A DNA stretch of 64,000 nt from Chryseobacterium piscicola (GCF_900156685.1 NZ_FTOJ01000002.1:310001-374000); one strand, 5' to 3'. Positions 52,041 through 60,960 are shown, counted from the first letter of the stretch. The notes: generated from the letters alone by a model not told the origin. Numbers and translations are program-made.

Positions 52041-53486
52041 TTAAATTTGATCTATGTAATAGTAGATGTCTAGGTTTTGAGGAATATTCATTTTTTTTCG
52101 AAGTCTATATTTTTTATTTTGAACGGTACGGGTTTCTATAAAAGTGTATTTTGCTATTTCTTTCGTGCTTAGTTTAAGTTTAAGCATTGCACAGAATTCT
52201 CTTTCTGAAGGCTGTAAATCTTGGTGTTTTTTAGATAATTCTTCCACAAATTCGGGGAAAACAACTTCAAAATTAATTAAAAATGTAGGATCATTTTTCT
52301 CTAAAAGCTCTACAAGTTGTTGGAGTTTTTCTGATGAAGGTCCTGGTTTTTTAACAAGATTTTCAGAATCGTTTTGTGGTAGTGATATTATTTTTTTCGT
52401 TTTTCTGAAATAAAATAATCCTGCAGCAGCAAAAATACCACAGCCTAAAATAGCATATAAGTAATGTTCTGGCCGAGATTGCTCATGAAGATTTTTTTCT
52501 TTACTTAAAACTTTTTGAAGAGAGTTATACTTACTATTCATCACTTTCAAATCATAAGCTTCGGCTTTTATACGATAAAATTCTGCGCTATCTTTTTGAT
52601 TTGTAGATAAGTAAATTCTTCTAAGAGGCAGGTAAACTTCGTTCAAATTCAAATCTGTACCATTTGATTTACTTACTTTCAACGCTTTATGGAAATAATT
52701 AATAGAAGATTTGAAATCTTTTTTTTTCTCATAATAAGTTCCTAGAACAGAGTAAATAGAAATCAAGTTTTTATCGTCCGTATTTTCTTTTGGTCTTATT
52801 GCTAAAGATTTATCTGCAAATATTTTCGCAGAATCTATATTGATTTGCAGGTAAATATTGGCAATATTTGAGTAGTTAAGATATTGAAAAACATTTCTTT
52901 CCTCGATATTTTGAATTTCATAACCATTTTTAATGACTTGACGAATCTTTTTTGCGGGCTCTTTGGGTTGTTTTTTATCTAAATAAATATTAGCAAAACT
53001 CCCCAGTACATTGGCTTTAGCAAAAAAGACCTTTTCACTTTTTGCATCTGCTTTTTCTAATAACTTGTAGGCATCATTCAAATTTTCAATTGCCCGATCT
53101 GGTAAATTGTTAATAGAATAAGTCTCAGCAAGATAAACATTTGCCATAGATTCAAAATAGTAATCCTGATAATTTGCAGAGACTTTTTTTAGTTCTTCAG
53201 CTTGTACAATAAGACTATCTATAAGATTTTTACTGTAAAAATATCTGCACTTTCGATCAATAATCTTCATCTCAGCATTGCTGTTTTTAAGATTTCGCGC
53301 AAGTTTCAGGAGATCTGGAATTAGTAGAAAAGCTTCGTCAATATTTTTGAGATAAAGTTCTGTGTTTGCTTTTAACTTTAGATCAAGTTGAGCTGAAGAA
53401 ACTTTATTTTGTCCTTGCAAGGCAATACTAAAAATAAGAAAGCAGCCTGAAAAAAATAACATTTTAATGGCTTTAGAAAGATTCAC
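52041..53486 (-). CDS. TPR-repeat membrane-anchored regulator with LuxR-type HTH
   Basis: A 481-aa protein. A signal peptide or first membrane segment is at about 5-25 (MLFFSGCFLIFSIALQG). Tetratricopeptide-like helix pairs fill about 35-320. A transmembrane segment lies at about 342-360 (HYLYAILGCGIFAAAGLFYF). A cytoplasmic C-terminal HTH of LuxR-like type covers about 410-481. This layout (periplasmic TPR sensor, membrane pass, DNA-binding end) is common in Bacteroidetes. The signal sensed is unknown. It stands between the helicase and PdeM genes of the DNA repair set. Confidence 0.85.
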   Translation of the reverse strand: MNLSKAIKMLFFSGCFLIFSIALQGQNKVSSAQLDLKLKANTELYLKNIDEAFLLIPDLLKLARNLKNSNAEMKIIDRKCRYFYSKNLIDSLIVQAEELKKVSANYQDYYFESMANVYLAETYSINNLPDRAIENLNDAYKLLEKADAKSEKVFFAKANVLGSFANIYLDKKQPKEPAKKIRQVIKNGYEIQNIEERNVFQYLNYSNIANIYLQINIDSAKIFADKSLAIRPKENTDDKNLISIYSVLGTYYEKKKDFKSSINYFHKALKVSKSNGTDLNLNEVYLPLRRIYLSTNQKDSAEFYRIKAEAYDLKVMNSKYNSLQKVLSKEKNLHEQSRPEHYLYAILGCGIFAAAGLFYFRKTKKIISLPQNDSENLVKKPGPSSEKLQQLVELLEKNDPTFLINFEVVFPEFVEELSKKHQDLQPSEREFCAMLKLKLSTKEIAKYTFIETRTVQNKKYRLRKKMNIPQNLDIYYYIDQI

Positions 53487-53606
53487 AAAAACTTAATTTT
53501 AAATTTGATTGAGTAAAAATATATAAAAAGAAAGGATTTATGAAATATAAAACAAGATATTGTTGGTTTAAGTGAAAATAATTTTTAAATAAATGTAAAT
53601 ATTTAA

Positions 53607-56054
53607 CTACTTCATTTTTTTTGCCTGATTTATCAATTTCTGAATTCTTGCATCCAGATTTTCGCTCGTCAACGTCTGTCGCAAGCTGTCTACCTTAATC
53701 GGGAAACTTAAAGGTGTAAAAGTATGGGCATATTTCAAAATAATTTTAGACTTTTCAATCCGTTTAAAGGCTTCCATTAATCTTTGTTCCTGCAATTGCA
53801 TATTGAAAACTTCTGTATAAGCCTGTTTTACAAGAAAATGATTAGGATCGTAATCTTCAAGAACTTTAAAAATCAATCCTGCCGAGCTTTGTAATGCTTT
53901 GTTGGAACGCTGCTGCCCAGGGAAATTTTGTACCACCATTCCCGAAATCACGGCAATGTCTCGGAATTTCCTTCTTGCCATTTCCGCTGAATTGATGCTC
54001 GAAATCACATCCACCATCAGATTTTCTCTCGTCAAAATTTTATCTAAATTATCTTCATTCAATGGAATTTCTTTATCACTGAACAGTTCAAAACCATAAT
54101 CATTCATCGCCATCGAGAAGGAAATAGGCGCTAATTTTGAAATTCTATAGGCAATTAAAGCAGCCATTACTTCGTGTACCAAACGTCCTTCGAAAGGATA
54201 CATAAACAAATGATGTCCTTCGCGGTTTTTAATCATTTCCACCAGAAATTCGTCCTCTTTAGGGATATGTGAACGTTTTTCCTGATTGGCTAATAGTGGA
54301 TGCAGAAATTTCAGTTCCTTTTCAGAAGCTTTCGGATTCAATGCTCCCGATAATTTTTCTCTTAAAAAATGACCCAAATTCGAACTCAAAGGCAATCTTC
54401 CACCCAAATAACTTGGAGCTTGCGCTTTGCCCTTGGAAGCCCGAACAAAAACTGTCATATCTTTAATCATCGCCACTTCCAAAACACGGCCAGCCAAAAT
54501 GAATTTTTCTTCTTTTTTAAGTCTCGAAATAAAATATTCCTCTACCATCCCGATGTAGCCACCGGAAATAAATTTCACTTTCAGCATCGCATCGCTTACT
54601 ATCGCACCCATATTCATCCGATGGAGCATTGCAATTTTTCGGGAAGTTACTTTGTGCAAACCGTCTTCCATCACCACTACTTTATGATATTCTTCATAGC
54701 TTTTCAAGGCACTTCCACCAATGGTGAGAAAGTCTACCATTGCCTTCCACTCTTCATCTCTTATTTCCTGAAAAGTATAGACTTTTTTAATTCTTTCGTA
54801 AACTTCATTGGGTAAAAATCCGTCACCGACTGCCAAAGTCATCAGAAACTGAACCAAAACATCGAAACACAGAACCACCGGCTCACGAGGTTCGATAACT
54901 TTTTCTTTTACGGCTTCCTTCAAAGCTGCAACTTCTATCAGTTCTAAAGAATGCGTTGGTACACAATATATTTTCGAAGTTTCAAAAGGGGAGTGTCCGC
55001 TTCGCCCTGCACGTTGGAGAAATCTTGCAACACCTTTCGCAGAGCCAATTTGTATAACCGTATCCACCGGTTTAAAGTCAATTCCCAAATCCAAAGATGA
55101 TGTAGAAACCACGGCTTTCAGTTTTCCAGAACTTAAATTTTCTTCGATCCAAATTCTCAAATGTGCATCAATCGAACTGTGATGGATGGCGATTTGTCCG
55201 GCAAAATCCGGATACGCATTCAGCAAAAGCTGATACCACATTTCACTCTGACTTCGGGTGTTCGTAAAAACAATGGTAGATTTAGATTCCAAAATAATCG
55301 GAACCACTTTATCAGCCAGTTTCTGGCCCAAATGTCCTGCCCAAGGCAAAAGTTCAACTTCATCTGGGAAAACCGAAATAATATCAATTTTCTTATGTTC
55401 TTTAGCGGTAATTTTTGTTTTCTTAATATCATATGGGATCAAAACATCCTGCGCTTCATCGAGGTTTCCAATCGTTGCCGTAATTCCCCAGATTTTAAGT
55501 TTCGGAACGTAATGAAAGAGCTGTGAAATGCCTAACTCGACCATCACGCCACGTTTTGAACCCAGCAATTCGTGCCATTCATCCACCGCAACGCAATGCA
55601 TACTGCTAAAGAATCGCTGATGATTTTTCTGGGCCAAAAGCAAGTGTAAACTTTCGGGCGTTACAACAAGAATTTCAGGCATATTTTTGACCTGTTGCTG
55701 ACGAACTTTCGGGTCTGTATCACCATTTCTAACGCCAACTTCCCAGTCCAAACCAATCTCGTCAATCGCTTCCTGCATTGCTTTGGCGATATCTTTTGAA
55801 AGGGAACGAAGTGGCGTAATCCAAATCATTTTCAGACCTTTTTTGTACTTGTCGGGATTCGTCAGAAAGTCTGAAACCAATGCTAAAAATACCGAAAACG
55901 TTTTCCCAAAACCTGTGGGGGCCACCACCATTCCGCTGTAGCCACTGCCGAATTTCTTCCAAGTATCCACCTGAAATTTAAATGGGGAATTGCCTTTTTC
56001 CATCATCCAGTTTTGAATGATCTTAAAGCCTTCGGTATTTTCGTAGTTGCTCAA
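53607..56054 (-). CDS. Ligase-associated DEXH helicase (Lhr-core type)
   Basis: A 815-aa superfamily 2 helicase. RecA-like domain 1 holds Walker A VAPTGFGKTFSVF (about 40-52), TPLRSLSKDIAKA and the DEWH box in VAVDEWHELLGSKRG. Domain 2 holds STSSLDLGIDFKPVDTVIQIGS and LQRAGRSGHS. The winged-helix and Lhr-specific domains follow to the C terminus. Lhr-core enzymes are 3'-to-5' translocases. Here the protein belongs to the ligase-associated damage-response set with ligase, MBL exonuclease and PdeM. The gap to the ligase gene is filled by a 172-base palindromic element. Confidence 0.93.
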   Translation of the reverse strand: MSNYENTEGFKIIQNWMMEKGNSPFKFQVDTWKKFGSGYSGMVVAPTGFGKTFSVFLALVSDFLTNPDKYKKGLKMIWITPLRSLSKDIAKAMQEAIDEIGLDWEVGVRNGDTDPKVRQQQVKNMPEILVVTPESLHLLLAQKNHQRFFSSMHCVAVDEWHELLGSKRGVMVELGISQLFHYVPKLKIWGITATIGNLDEAQDVLIPYDIKKTKITAKEHKKIDIISVFPDEVELLPWAGHLGQKLADKVVPIILESKSTIVFTNTRSQSEMWYQLLLNAYPDFAGQIAIHHSSIDAHLRIWIEENLSSGKLKAVVSTSSLDLGIDFKPVDTVIQIGSAKGVARFLQRAGRSGHSPFETSKIYCVPTHSLELIEVAALKEAVKEKVIEPREPVVLCFDVLVQFLMTLAVGDGFLPNEVYERIKKVYTFQEIRDEEWKAMVDFLTIGGSALKSYEEYHKVVVMEDGLHKVTSRKIAMLHRMNMGAIVSDAMLKVKFISGGYIGMVEEYFISRLKKEEKFILAGRVLEVAMIKDMTVFVRASKGKAQAPSYLGGRLPLSSNLGHFLREKLSGALNPKASEKELKFLHPLLANQEKRSHIPKEDEFLVEMIKNREGHHLFMYPFEGRLVHEVMAALIAYRISKLAPISFSMAMNDYGFELFSDKEIPLNEDNLDKILTRENLMVDVISSINSAEMARRKFRDIAVISGMVVQNFPGQQRSNKALQSSAGLIFKVLEDYDPNHFLVKQAYTEVFNMQLQEQRLMEAFKRIEKSKIILKYAHTFTPLSFPIKVDSLRQTLTSENLDARIQKLINQAKKMK

Positions 56055-56072
56055 ATTTTGTTAATTATTATG

Positions 56073-56244
56073 TTTAAACGCAACGCTCGCAAGGTTTATT
56101 TTAAAATTTTTTAAAACATTTTCCGTTCGCAAAGGTGTTTCAGTCAGCCATTACATTTTGCTATCATTTGCTGAACGAACTGCCTTTGTAAACGAAAAAT
56201 ATGCAGGAAAATGTCAAAATATCCTTGCGCTCTTTGCGTTTAAA
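56073..56244. repeat. 172-bp imperfect palindrome (MITE-like) between ligase and helicase genes
   Basis: The ends are inverted copies: TTTAAACGCAACGCTCGC on the left and the reverse of GCGCTCTTTGCGTTTAAA on the right, continued by AAGG/CCTT. Inner parts also pair: ACATTTTCC with GGAAAATGT, and a CGTTCGCAAAGG-like stretch with CCTTTGTAAACG. The whole interval can form one long hairpin. No ORF lies within. It fills nearly all of the 193-base gap. Confidence 0.7.
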
Positions 56245-56247
56245 AAT

Positions 56248-57828
56248 TTACTGTATCAATTTTTTAATCTCCTCAATATCATCAATATCATTCACGGTTT
56301 TGTCTTTTCGCCATCTTAAAATTCTTGGGAAACGCAATGCTACACCGCTTTTGTGACGGTTGCTGAAACCAATTCCTTCAAACGCAATTTCAAAAACTAA
56401 TTCAGCTTTTACAGTACGAACGGGGCCAAATTTTTCAATCGCATTTTTATTCACAAACTTGCTGACTTCCATTATCTCTTTATCAGTCAATCCTGAATAA
56501 GCTTTGGCAATCGTAACTAATTTGTCTCCACTTTTCACGGCAAAGCTATAATCGGTGTAATAAGCACTTCGTCTTCCGCTCCCTTTTTGAGCGTAAATCA
56601 AAACCGCATCAATTGTTAACGGATTGATTTTCCATTTCCACCAATCGCCTTTTTTTCTTCCAGAATGGTAGTGTGAATTTTTCTGTTTCAGCATCAAACC
56701 TTCACTGTTGATTTCCCTAGAATTTTCTCTGATTAGATTTAATTGAATCCAATCTTCAAAATCAATTGCCTGTGAAATCTTGATCTTTTCTGGTGCTTCA
56801 TTTAATAGTAATTCCTCCAGCATTGCTCTTCTTGCGGAGATCGGTTTTTCCCTCAAATCCGTTCCTTCCAATTCCAAAATATCGTACGCAAACACTTCAA
56901 TTGGAATATCAGAGAGCATTTTTTTAGTTAAAGTTTTACGGTTCAATCGTTTTTGTAATTCATTAAAATTTAAAACGTTACCGTCCTTTACCGCAAGTAT
57001 TTCTCCATCTATCACAAAGTTGCCTTTCATTGCTTTCACGGCTTCAGTAATTTCCGGAAACTGCTCGGTCACCAATTCTTCACCTCGAGACCAGATGAAA
57101 ACTTCGTCATTTCGTCTGATGATTTGTCCGCGGATTCCGTCCCATTTATATTCAATGAGCCATTCTTCGGGTTTGCCCAAATTTTCCAATTCTTTTTCCA
57201 AAGGATATGCAAGGCAAAAAGGGTAGGGCTTTGAGTTATCAGGATTGATGTTTTCTGCCGAAATTAATTCTTTAAAACTGACCTCAGCAGGTTGCCATTT
57301 TCCCATCAGACTGTGCATCAGTGTGCTTGCTTCCTGCCCAGAAAACTTGGTCAAAGAATTAATCAATGTCTTGGAAGAAACACCAATTCTGAAACTTCCA
57401 CCGAGTAATTTATTGAAAATTAATCGCTCTGTATAATCCAAACCATTCCAAGAATTGAGAACAAATTCTTTCTTTTCTGTATCCGTTTTTGTTTTTAATT
57501 CAATAATCTCGGTCATCCATTCCGACAAAGTTTTCTCAATTTTTTCATTAGGTGGCGGAAGAATTAAAGAAATTGTTTCACCCAAATCACCTACCGAAGA
57601 ATAACTTTCCTGAAAAAGCCAAAACGGCAGTTGGCTTATCTCCAACGCCCATTCTTTCATATAGTTGGTGTTCACATTTCGCTTAGGTCTTTTGCCCGTA
57701 AACAAGGCGATAAACCACAATTTATCATCATCTGTCGCTCGCTCAAGATAATTGAGAATGGCATCGATTTTAGCATTGGTTTTATTGGTGCTCTCCAAAG
57801 CGTTGATGAGTTCTGCGAAATTTTTCAT
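56248..57828 (-). CDS. ATP-dependent DNA ligase of the ligase-associated repair cluster
   Basis: A 526-aa ATP-dependent ligase. An N-terminal helical DNA-binding domain covers about 1-200. The nucleotidyltransferase domain has motif I LIEYKWDGIRGQ with the adenylated Lys 228, then IWSRGEELVTEQFPE, FVIDGEILAVKDG and SEGLMLKQKNSHYHSGRKKGDWWKWK. A C-terminal OB domain ends GVALRFPRILRWRKDKT. Such ligases, encoded with Lhr-type helicase, MBL exonuclease and MPE, are thought to seal breaks in a repair pathway. Upstream (to the right) is the 51-bp repeat array, which lies between this gene and the exonuclease. Confidence 0.93.
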   Translation of the reverse strand: MKNFAELINALESTNKTNAKIDAILNYLERATDDDKLWFIALFTGKRPKRNVNTNYMKEWALEISQLPFWLFQESYSSVGDLGETISLILPPPNEKIEKTLSEWMTEIIELKTKTDTEKKEFVLNSWNGLDYTERLIFNKLLGGSFRIGVSSKTLINSLTKFSGQEASTLMHSLMGKWQPAEVSFKELISAENINPDNSKPYPFCLAYPLEKELENLGKPEEWLIEYKWDGIRGQIIRRNDEVFIWSRGEELVTEQFPEITEAVKAMKGNFVIDGEILAVKDGNVLNFNELQKRLNRKTLTKKMLSDIPIEVFAYDILELEGTDLREKPISARRAMLEELLLNEAPEKIKISQAIDFEDWIQLNLIRENSREINSEGLMLKQKNSHYHSGRKKGDWWKWKINPLTIDAVLIYAQKGSGRRSAYYTDYSFAVKSGDKLVTIAKAYSGLTDKEIMEVSKFVNKNAIEKFGPVRTVKAELVFEIAFEGIGFSNRHKSGVALRFPRILRWRKDKTVNDIDDIEEIKKLIQ

Positions 57829-57990
57829 TTCTTATTCTATCTTTTATTGGACAACTGTCACATCCATTGGGTGTATTTTCTTTTTATTATGGCAGCTTTT
57901 CCGCCTTCCTCTCCCGCTTTTTTGCTCGTCGTTCCTCCTCACAAAAAGAGCTCCGTTCAAGTCGGGCTGCGAGCAATTCGATGTTTAAAA
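57829..57990. other. Spacer between the ligase start and the repeat array
   Basis: 162 bases with no gene. The part at 57896-57980 has a different, GC-richer make-up (CCGCCTTCCTCTCCCGC, GCTCGTCGTTCCTCCTCAC) that resembles other flavobacterial dispersed elements from memory. A plus-strand open frame starts at 57867 and continues through the array. Confidence 0.4.
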
Positions 57991-58785
57991 TTAACAGGCC
58001 GCTCCTACGGAGCTTTGATTCAATGACGAATGATTCTGCTATTAACGGGTCGCTCCTACGGAGCTTTGATTTAATGACGAATCATTCTGTTATTAACAGG
58101 CCGCTCCTACGGAGCTTTGATTCAATGATTAATAATTTTGCTATTAACAGGTCGCTCCTACGGAGCTTTGATTTAATGACGAATCATTCTGCTATTAACG
58201 GGTCGCTCCTACGGAGCTTTTTCTTATCAATCAATTATTCTGCTATTAACGGGTCGCTCCTACGGAGCTTTGATTCAATGATTAATAATTTTGCTATTAA
58301 CAGGTCGCTCCTACGGAGCTTTTTGTTATCAATCAATGATTCTGCTATTAACGGGTCGCTCCTACGGAGCTTTGATTCAATGATTAATAATTTTGCTATT
58401 AACAAGTCGCTCCTACGGAGCTTTGATTTAATGACGAATCATTCTGCTATTAACGGGTCGCTCCTACGGAGCTTTTTCTTATCAATCAATGATTCTGCTA
58501 TTAACGGGTCGCTCCTACGGAGCTTTGATTCAATGACTAATCATTCTGCTATTAACGGGTCGCTCCTACGGAGCTTTGATTTAATGACTAATCATTCTGC
58601 TATTAACGGGTCGCTCCTACGGAGCTTTTTGTTATCATTCAATGATTCTGCTATTAACAGGCTGCTCCTACGGAGCTTTGATTCAATGACTAATCATTCG
58701 GCTATTAACGGGTCGCTCCTATGGAGCTTTGATTCAATGACTAATCATTCTGCTATTAACGGGTCGCTCCTACGGAGCTTTTTAA
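57991..58785. repeat. Tandem array of 16 hairpin cores with an exact 51-bp period
   Basis: A core reading TTAACGGGTCGCTCC then TACGGAGCTTT (with small variants such as AACAGGCCG) begins at 57991, 58042, 58093 and every 51 bases to 58756: sixteen cores, no change in period. Each core holds the hairpin GCTCC-TAC-GGAGC. The 25-base inter-core stretches are of a few recurring types (starting GATTCAATGAC, GATTTAATGAC, GATTCAATGATT, or TTCTTATCAATC/TTGTTATC). Because 51 is 17 codons, one plus-strand frame stays open. The array lies in the ligase leader, after the exonuclease stop on the minus strand. Confidence 0.95.
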
Positions 58786-58814
58786 GCATCTGATATTTGA
58801 AAAAATATATGAGG

Positions 58815-59861
58815 TCAATTCAGATCGGATTGTTCTTCATTTTTATTGTCTGTTACAACTTCCTTTTCTACTACTTCGTCATCGTCGTCACCATACAAAG
58901 TTTCCACGACATCAGATTTGATTCCGATTTCATTTAAATATTTAGAAAAAATCTCAGTTTGTCCGTGCGTGACGTGAACAATTTCGGCTTCTGTGGCTTT
59001 AATGGCTTGTAAAAGGCCTTTCCAGTCTGCGTGATCGCTCATCGGAAAACCAGCGTCCATACTTCTCCATCTTCTGGCACCGCGAACCTGCATCCAGCCG
59101 GAACAAATTGCTGTTGCTGCATCCGGAATTTTTTTAATTACATTACTATCCAACAAAGCCGGTGGAACAATCACAATATCTCCTGCTACGTGTTTAATGC
59201 TTTCCCGGAAGTCGGGAACTTCATAATCGGGAAGCACAATTCCAACTTCTTCAAAGGCTTTATTGAGTTTTCCAATCGAGTAGTGAACGTGGATTTTCCC
59301 CATTCCTTCAACCGCTTTCATAATCCGTTGCGCTTTTCCCAAAGAATACCCTATGAAAACAGAAGTTTTTTGATTTTCCTGATTCCTTAAAACCCAATTT
59401 TGCAGTCTTTTATTTAAATCCGGAACTTCCAGCCAGTTGTAAATGGGAAGTCCGAAGGTGCTTTCAGTCACAAATTCATTACACTTTACCAGTTCAAAAG
59501 GTGTACTCAAACCATCATCCTGAACTTTGTAATCACCGGAAACTACGCTTACATAACCTTTGTATTCTAGACGAATCTGAGCCGAACCAATAATATGACC
59601 TGCCGGATGCATCGAAAGTTTCACACCATTAATGTCTAAAGTTTCACCATACTGTAAAGTTTGACATTCTATATCGGGAGAAATTCTTTGGAGTAAAATA
59701 GGTTTTGTAAAATGATGACAAAGATATTTTTTCATTCCCCAGCGGGCGTGATCAGCGTGCCCGTGGGTGATGACAGCATAGTCAACCGGTCGCCAAGGAT
59801 CAATATAAAATTTCCCCTGCGGACAGTAGATGCCTTTGTTTGTAAATGTAATGAGTTTCAA
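58815..59861 (-). CDS. Ligase-associated exonuclease (metallo-beta-lactamase fold)
   Basis: A 348-aa MBL/beta-CASP-like nuclease. The zinc motif is THGHADHARWG (His 33, His 35, Asp 37, His 38). Further metal and core motifs are MHPAGHIIGSAQIRLEY (about 83-99), VVSGDYKVQDDGLSTPF, FVTESTFGLPIY, and the late SDHADWKGLLQAIKATEAEIVHVTHGQ near 274-301. It belongs to the ligase-associated damage-response family related to SNM1/CPSF nucleases and should trim DNA ends. It has an acidic tail (DDDDEVVEKEV). First gene of the set in transcription order; the 51-bp array follows its stop. Confidence 0.92.
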   Translation of the reverse strand: MKLITFTNKGIYCPQGKFYIDPWRPVDYAVITHGHADHARWGMKKYLCHHFTKPILLQRISPDIECQTLQYGETLDINGVKLSMHPAGHIIGSAQIRLEYKGYVSVVSGDYKVQDDGLSTPFELVKCNEFVTESTFGLPIYNWLEVPDLNKRLQNWVLRNQENQKTSVFIGYSLGKAQRIMKAVEGMGKIHVHYSIGKLNKAFEEVGIVLPDYEVPDFRESIKHVAGDIVIVPPALLDSNVIKKIPDAATAICSGWMQVRGARRWRSMDAGFPMSDHADWKGLLQAIKATEAEIVHVTHGQTEIFSKYLNEIGIKSDVVETLYGDDDDEVVEKEVVTDNKNEEQSDLN

Positions 59862-59990
59862 TAGAGCGATGATTAGAGTGTTTCTGATTATTCAAAAAGC
59901 TGACCAAATTCTATTTTCTAAACATAATTTACTGTACAATTCATTAGGGTAATTCAATTATTGTTTCGGAAATTTACAAAAATTATAAGA

Positions 59991-60620
59991 ATGCAATTCA
60001 TCGACTTAGAAAACTGGAACAGAAAAGAACATTTTGAATTTTTCTCCTCATTAAAAAGTCCGTACTTCGGATTTACTACGGAGGTCGACTGTACGAAAGC
60101 TTTCGAAAATACCAGGAAAAATGGACAATCTTTTTTCGCTTACTATCTGTACAAGTCTATGGTTGCCATTAATAAAGTTGATGCTTTGAAACTCAGAATT
60201 GTGGATAATAAAATTGCTTTGTTTGATAGTCTTCACGTTGGAAGTACGATTGGCAGGGCAGACGGAACTTTTGGTTTTTCTTATTTTGAATATTCTGAAG
60301 ATTTTTCAGTTTTCAATGAACGTTTGCAGGAGCAAATAACGACGGTTCATAATACAAAAGGTTTGGGAATAAAAAATGAAGGTTTACCGCCCAATCATAT
60401 CAGGCATACAACGATTCCGTGGCATTCTTTTACTTCGATTCTGCATCCTACCAATTTTGATCCCAAAGAATGTATTCCCAAAATAGCCTTCGGAAAATTC
60501 AGTGTACGTGATGGGAAAAAGATGATGCCTGTTTCTATAGAAGCGCACCACGGTTTGGCAGATGGTATTGATCTGGCGAAGTATTTTGAGGCTTTTCAGG
60601 GGGAGTTGGATAGAGAGTGA
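59991..60620 (+). CDS. Chloramphenicol acetyltransferase-like protein
   Basis: A 209-aa CAT-fold acyltransferase read from ATG 59991 (MQFIDLENWNRKEHFEFF, the usual CAT start). An upstream TTG at 59961 is less likely. The catalytic motif HHGLADGIDLAKYFE (about 183-197) matches the HHxxxDG of CAT. The family signature around SFTSILHPTNFDPKECIPKIAFGKF is also present. Length is normal for CatA. It may acetylate chloramphenicol or another small alcohol; chromosomal relatives in Bacteroidetes are not always resistance genes. No mobile element is adjacent. Confidence 0.88.
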   Translation: MQFIDLENWNRKEHFEFFSSLKSPYFGFTTEVDCTKAFENTRKNGQSFFAYYLYKSMVAINKVDALKLRIVDNKIALFDSLHVGSTIGRADGTFGFSYFEYSEDFSVFNERLQEQITTVHNTKGLGIKNEGLPPNHIRHTTIPWHSFTSILHPTNFDPKECIPKIAFGKFSVRDGKKMMPVSIEAHHGLADGIDLAKYFEAFQGELDRE

Positions 60621-60688
60621 TTTCGGTTTATGCTTGTTTTCCTGCATATTTTGTTTTGTTAATAATTGAATAATCTATCAAATAGTTT

Positions 60689-60847
60689 TCACGGAAATAA
60701 AGCAAGATGAAAATACAGATTCTCCATACTTTTCATCATGCTATCATTGTATTCTGCAAGTTTGGGAATCTTTACCAAACCGTGTCCCAAAAGCGAAATT
60801 GCCATTGGGAGTTTTAGGAAAAAGAATGCTATTTTGAAGTCTTTCAT
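60689..60847 (-). pseudogene. Truncated N-terminal remnant of a DoxX-like membrane protein
   Basis: A 52-codon minus-strand frame from ATG 60847 to TGA 60689 begins MKDFKIAFFFLKLPMAISLL and continues GHGLVKIPKL. This resembles the first transmembrane segment of DoxX-family proteins (pattern LRLPLA-SMFGHGLVRLPKL), which are normally about 130-180 aa. The frame ends soon after in an unrelated-looking tail and the remaining helices are not found downstream, so the gene is broken. Confidence 0.6.
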
Positions 60848-60895
60848 GTTGTGGTGTTTGATACTAATTTAGGGAGGATATTGTGGATAAGCATA

Positions 60896-60920
60896 AAACC
60901 TGCTGGTGGGCAGGTTTCGA
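60896..60920 (-). terminator. Terminator for the minus-strand secreted-protein operon
   Basis: AAACCTGC (60896-60903) pairs with GCAGGTTT (60910-60917). On the minus strand the stem is followed by T residues, about 45 bases beyond the operon's last stop. Confidence 0.65.
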
Positions 60921-60960
60921 TCAAAATTAATTTCTAAAATTTATTTTTACTATCTAGTTC

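Larger units (their letters stand above)
60621..60960. other. 340-base interval holding the DoxX remnant and a terminator
   Basis: Between the acetyltransferase gene and the secreted-protein operon. Contents: the 60689-60847 remnant and the hairpin at 60896-60917. Nothing else is recognised. Confidence 0.5.

Noticed and set aside
53899..55526. Plus-strand open frames opposite the Lhr-type helicase gene.
   Set aside because: Antisense to conserved helicase motifs with no features of their own.
57991..58785. Possible CRISPR array.
   Set aside because: The between-core stretches recur as a few types instead of unique spacers, the period is fixed at 51 with a hairpin core and no cas genes are near.
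57867..58793. A 308-codon plus-strand open frame through the repeat array, giving a 17-residue repeat (NGSLLRSFDSMTNHSA-like).
   Set aside because: The frame is open only because the repeat is 51 bases long. It lacks a promoter or a protein-like non-repeat domain and starts in spacer DNA opposite the ligase leader. I treat it as a by-product of the array.
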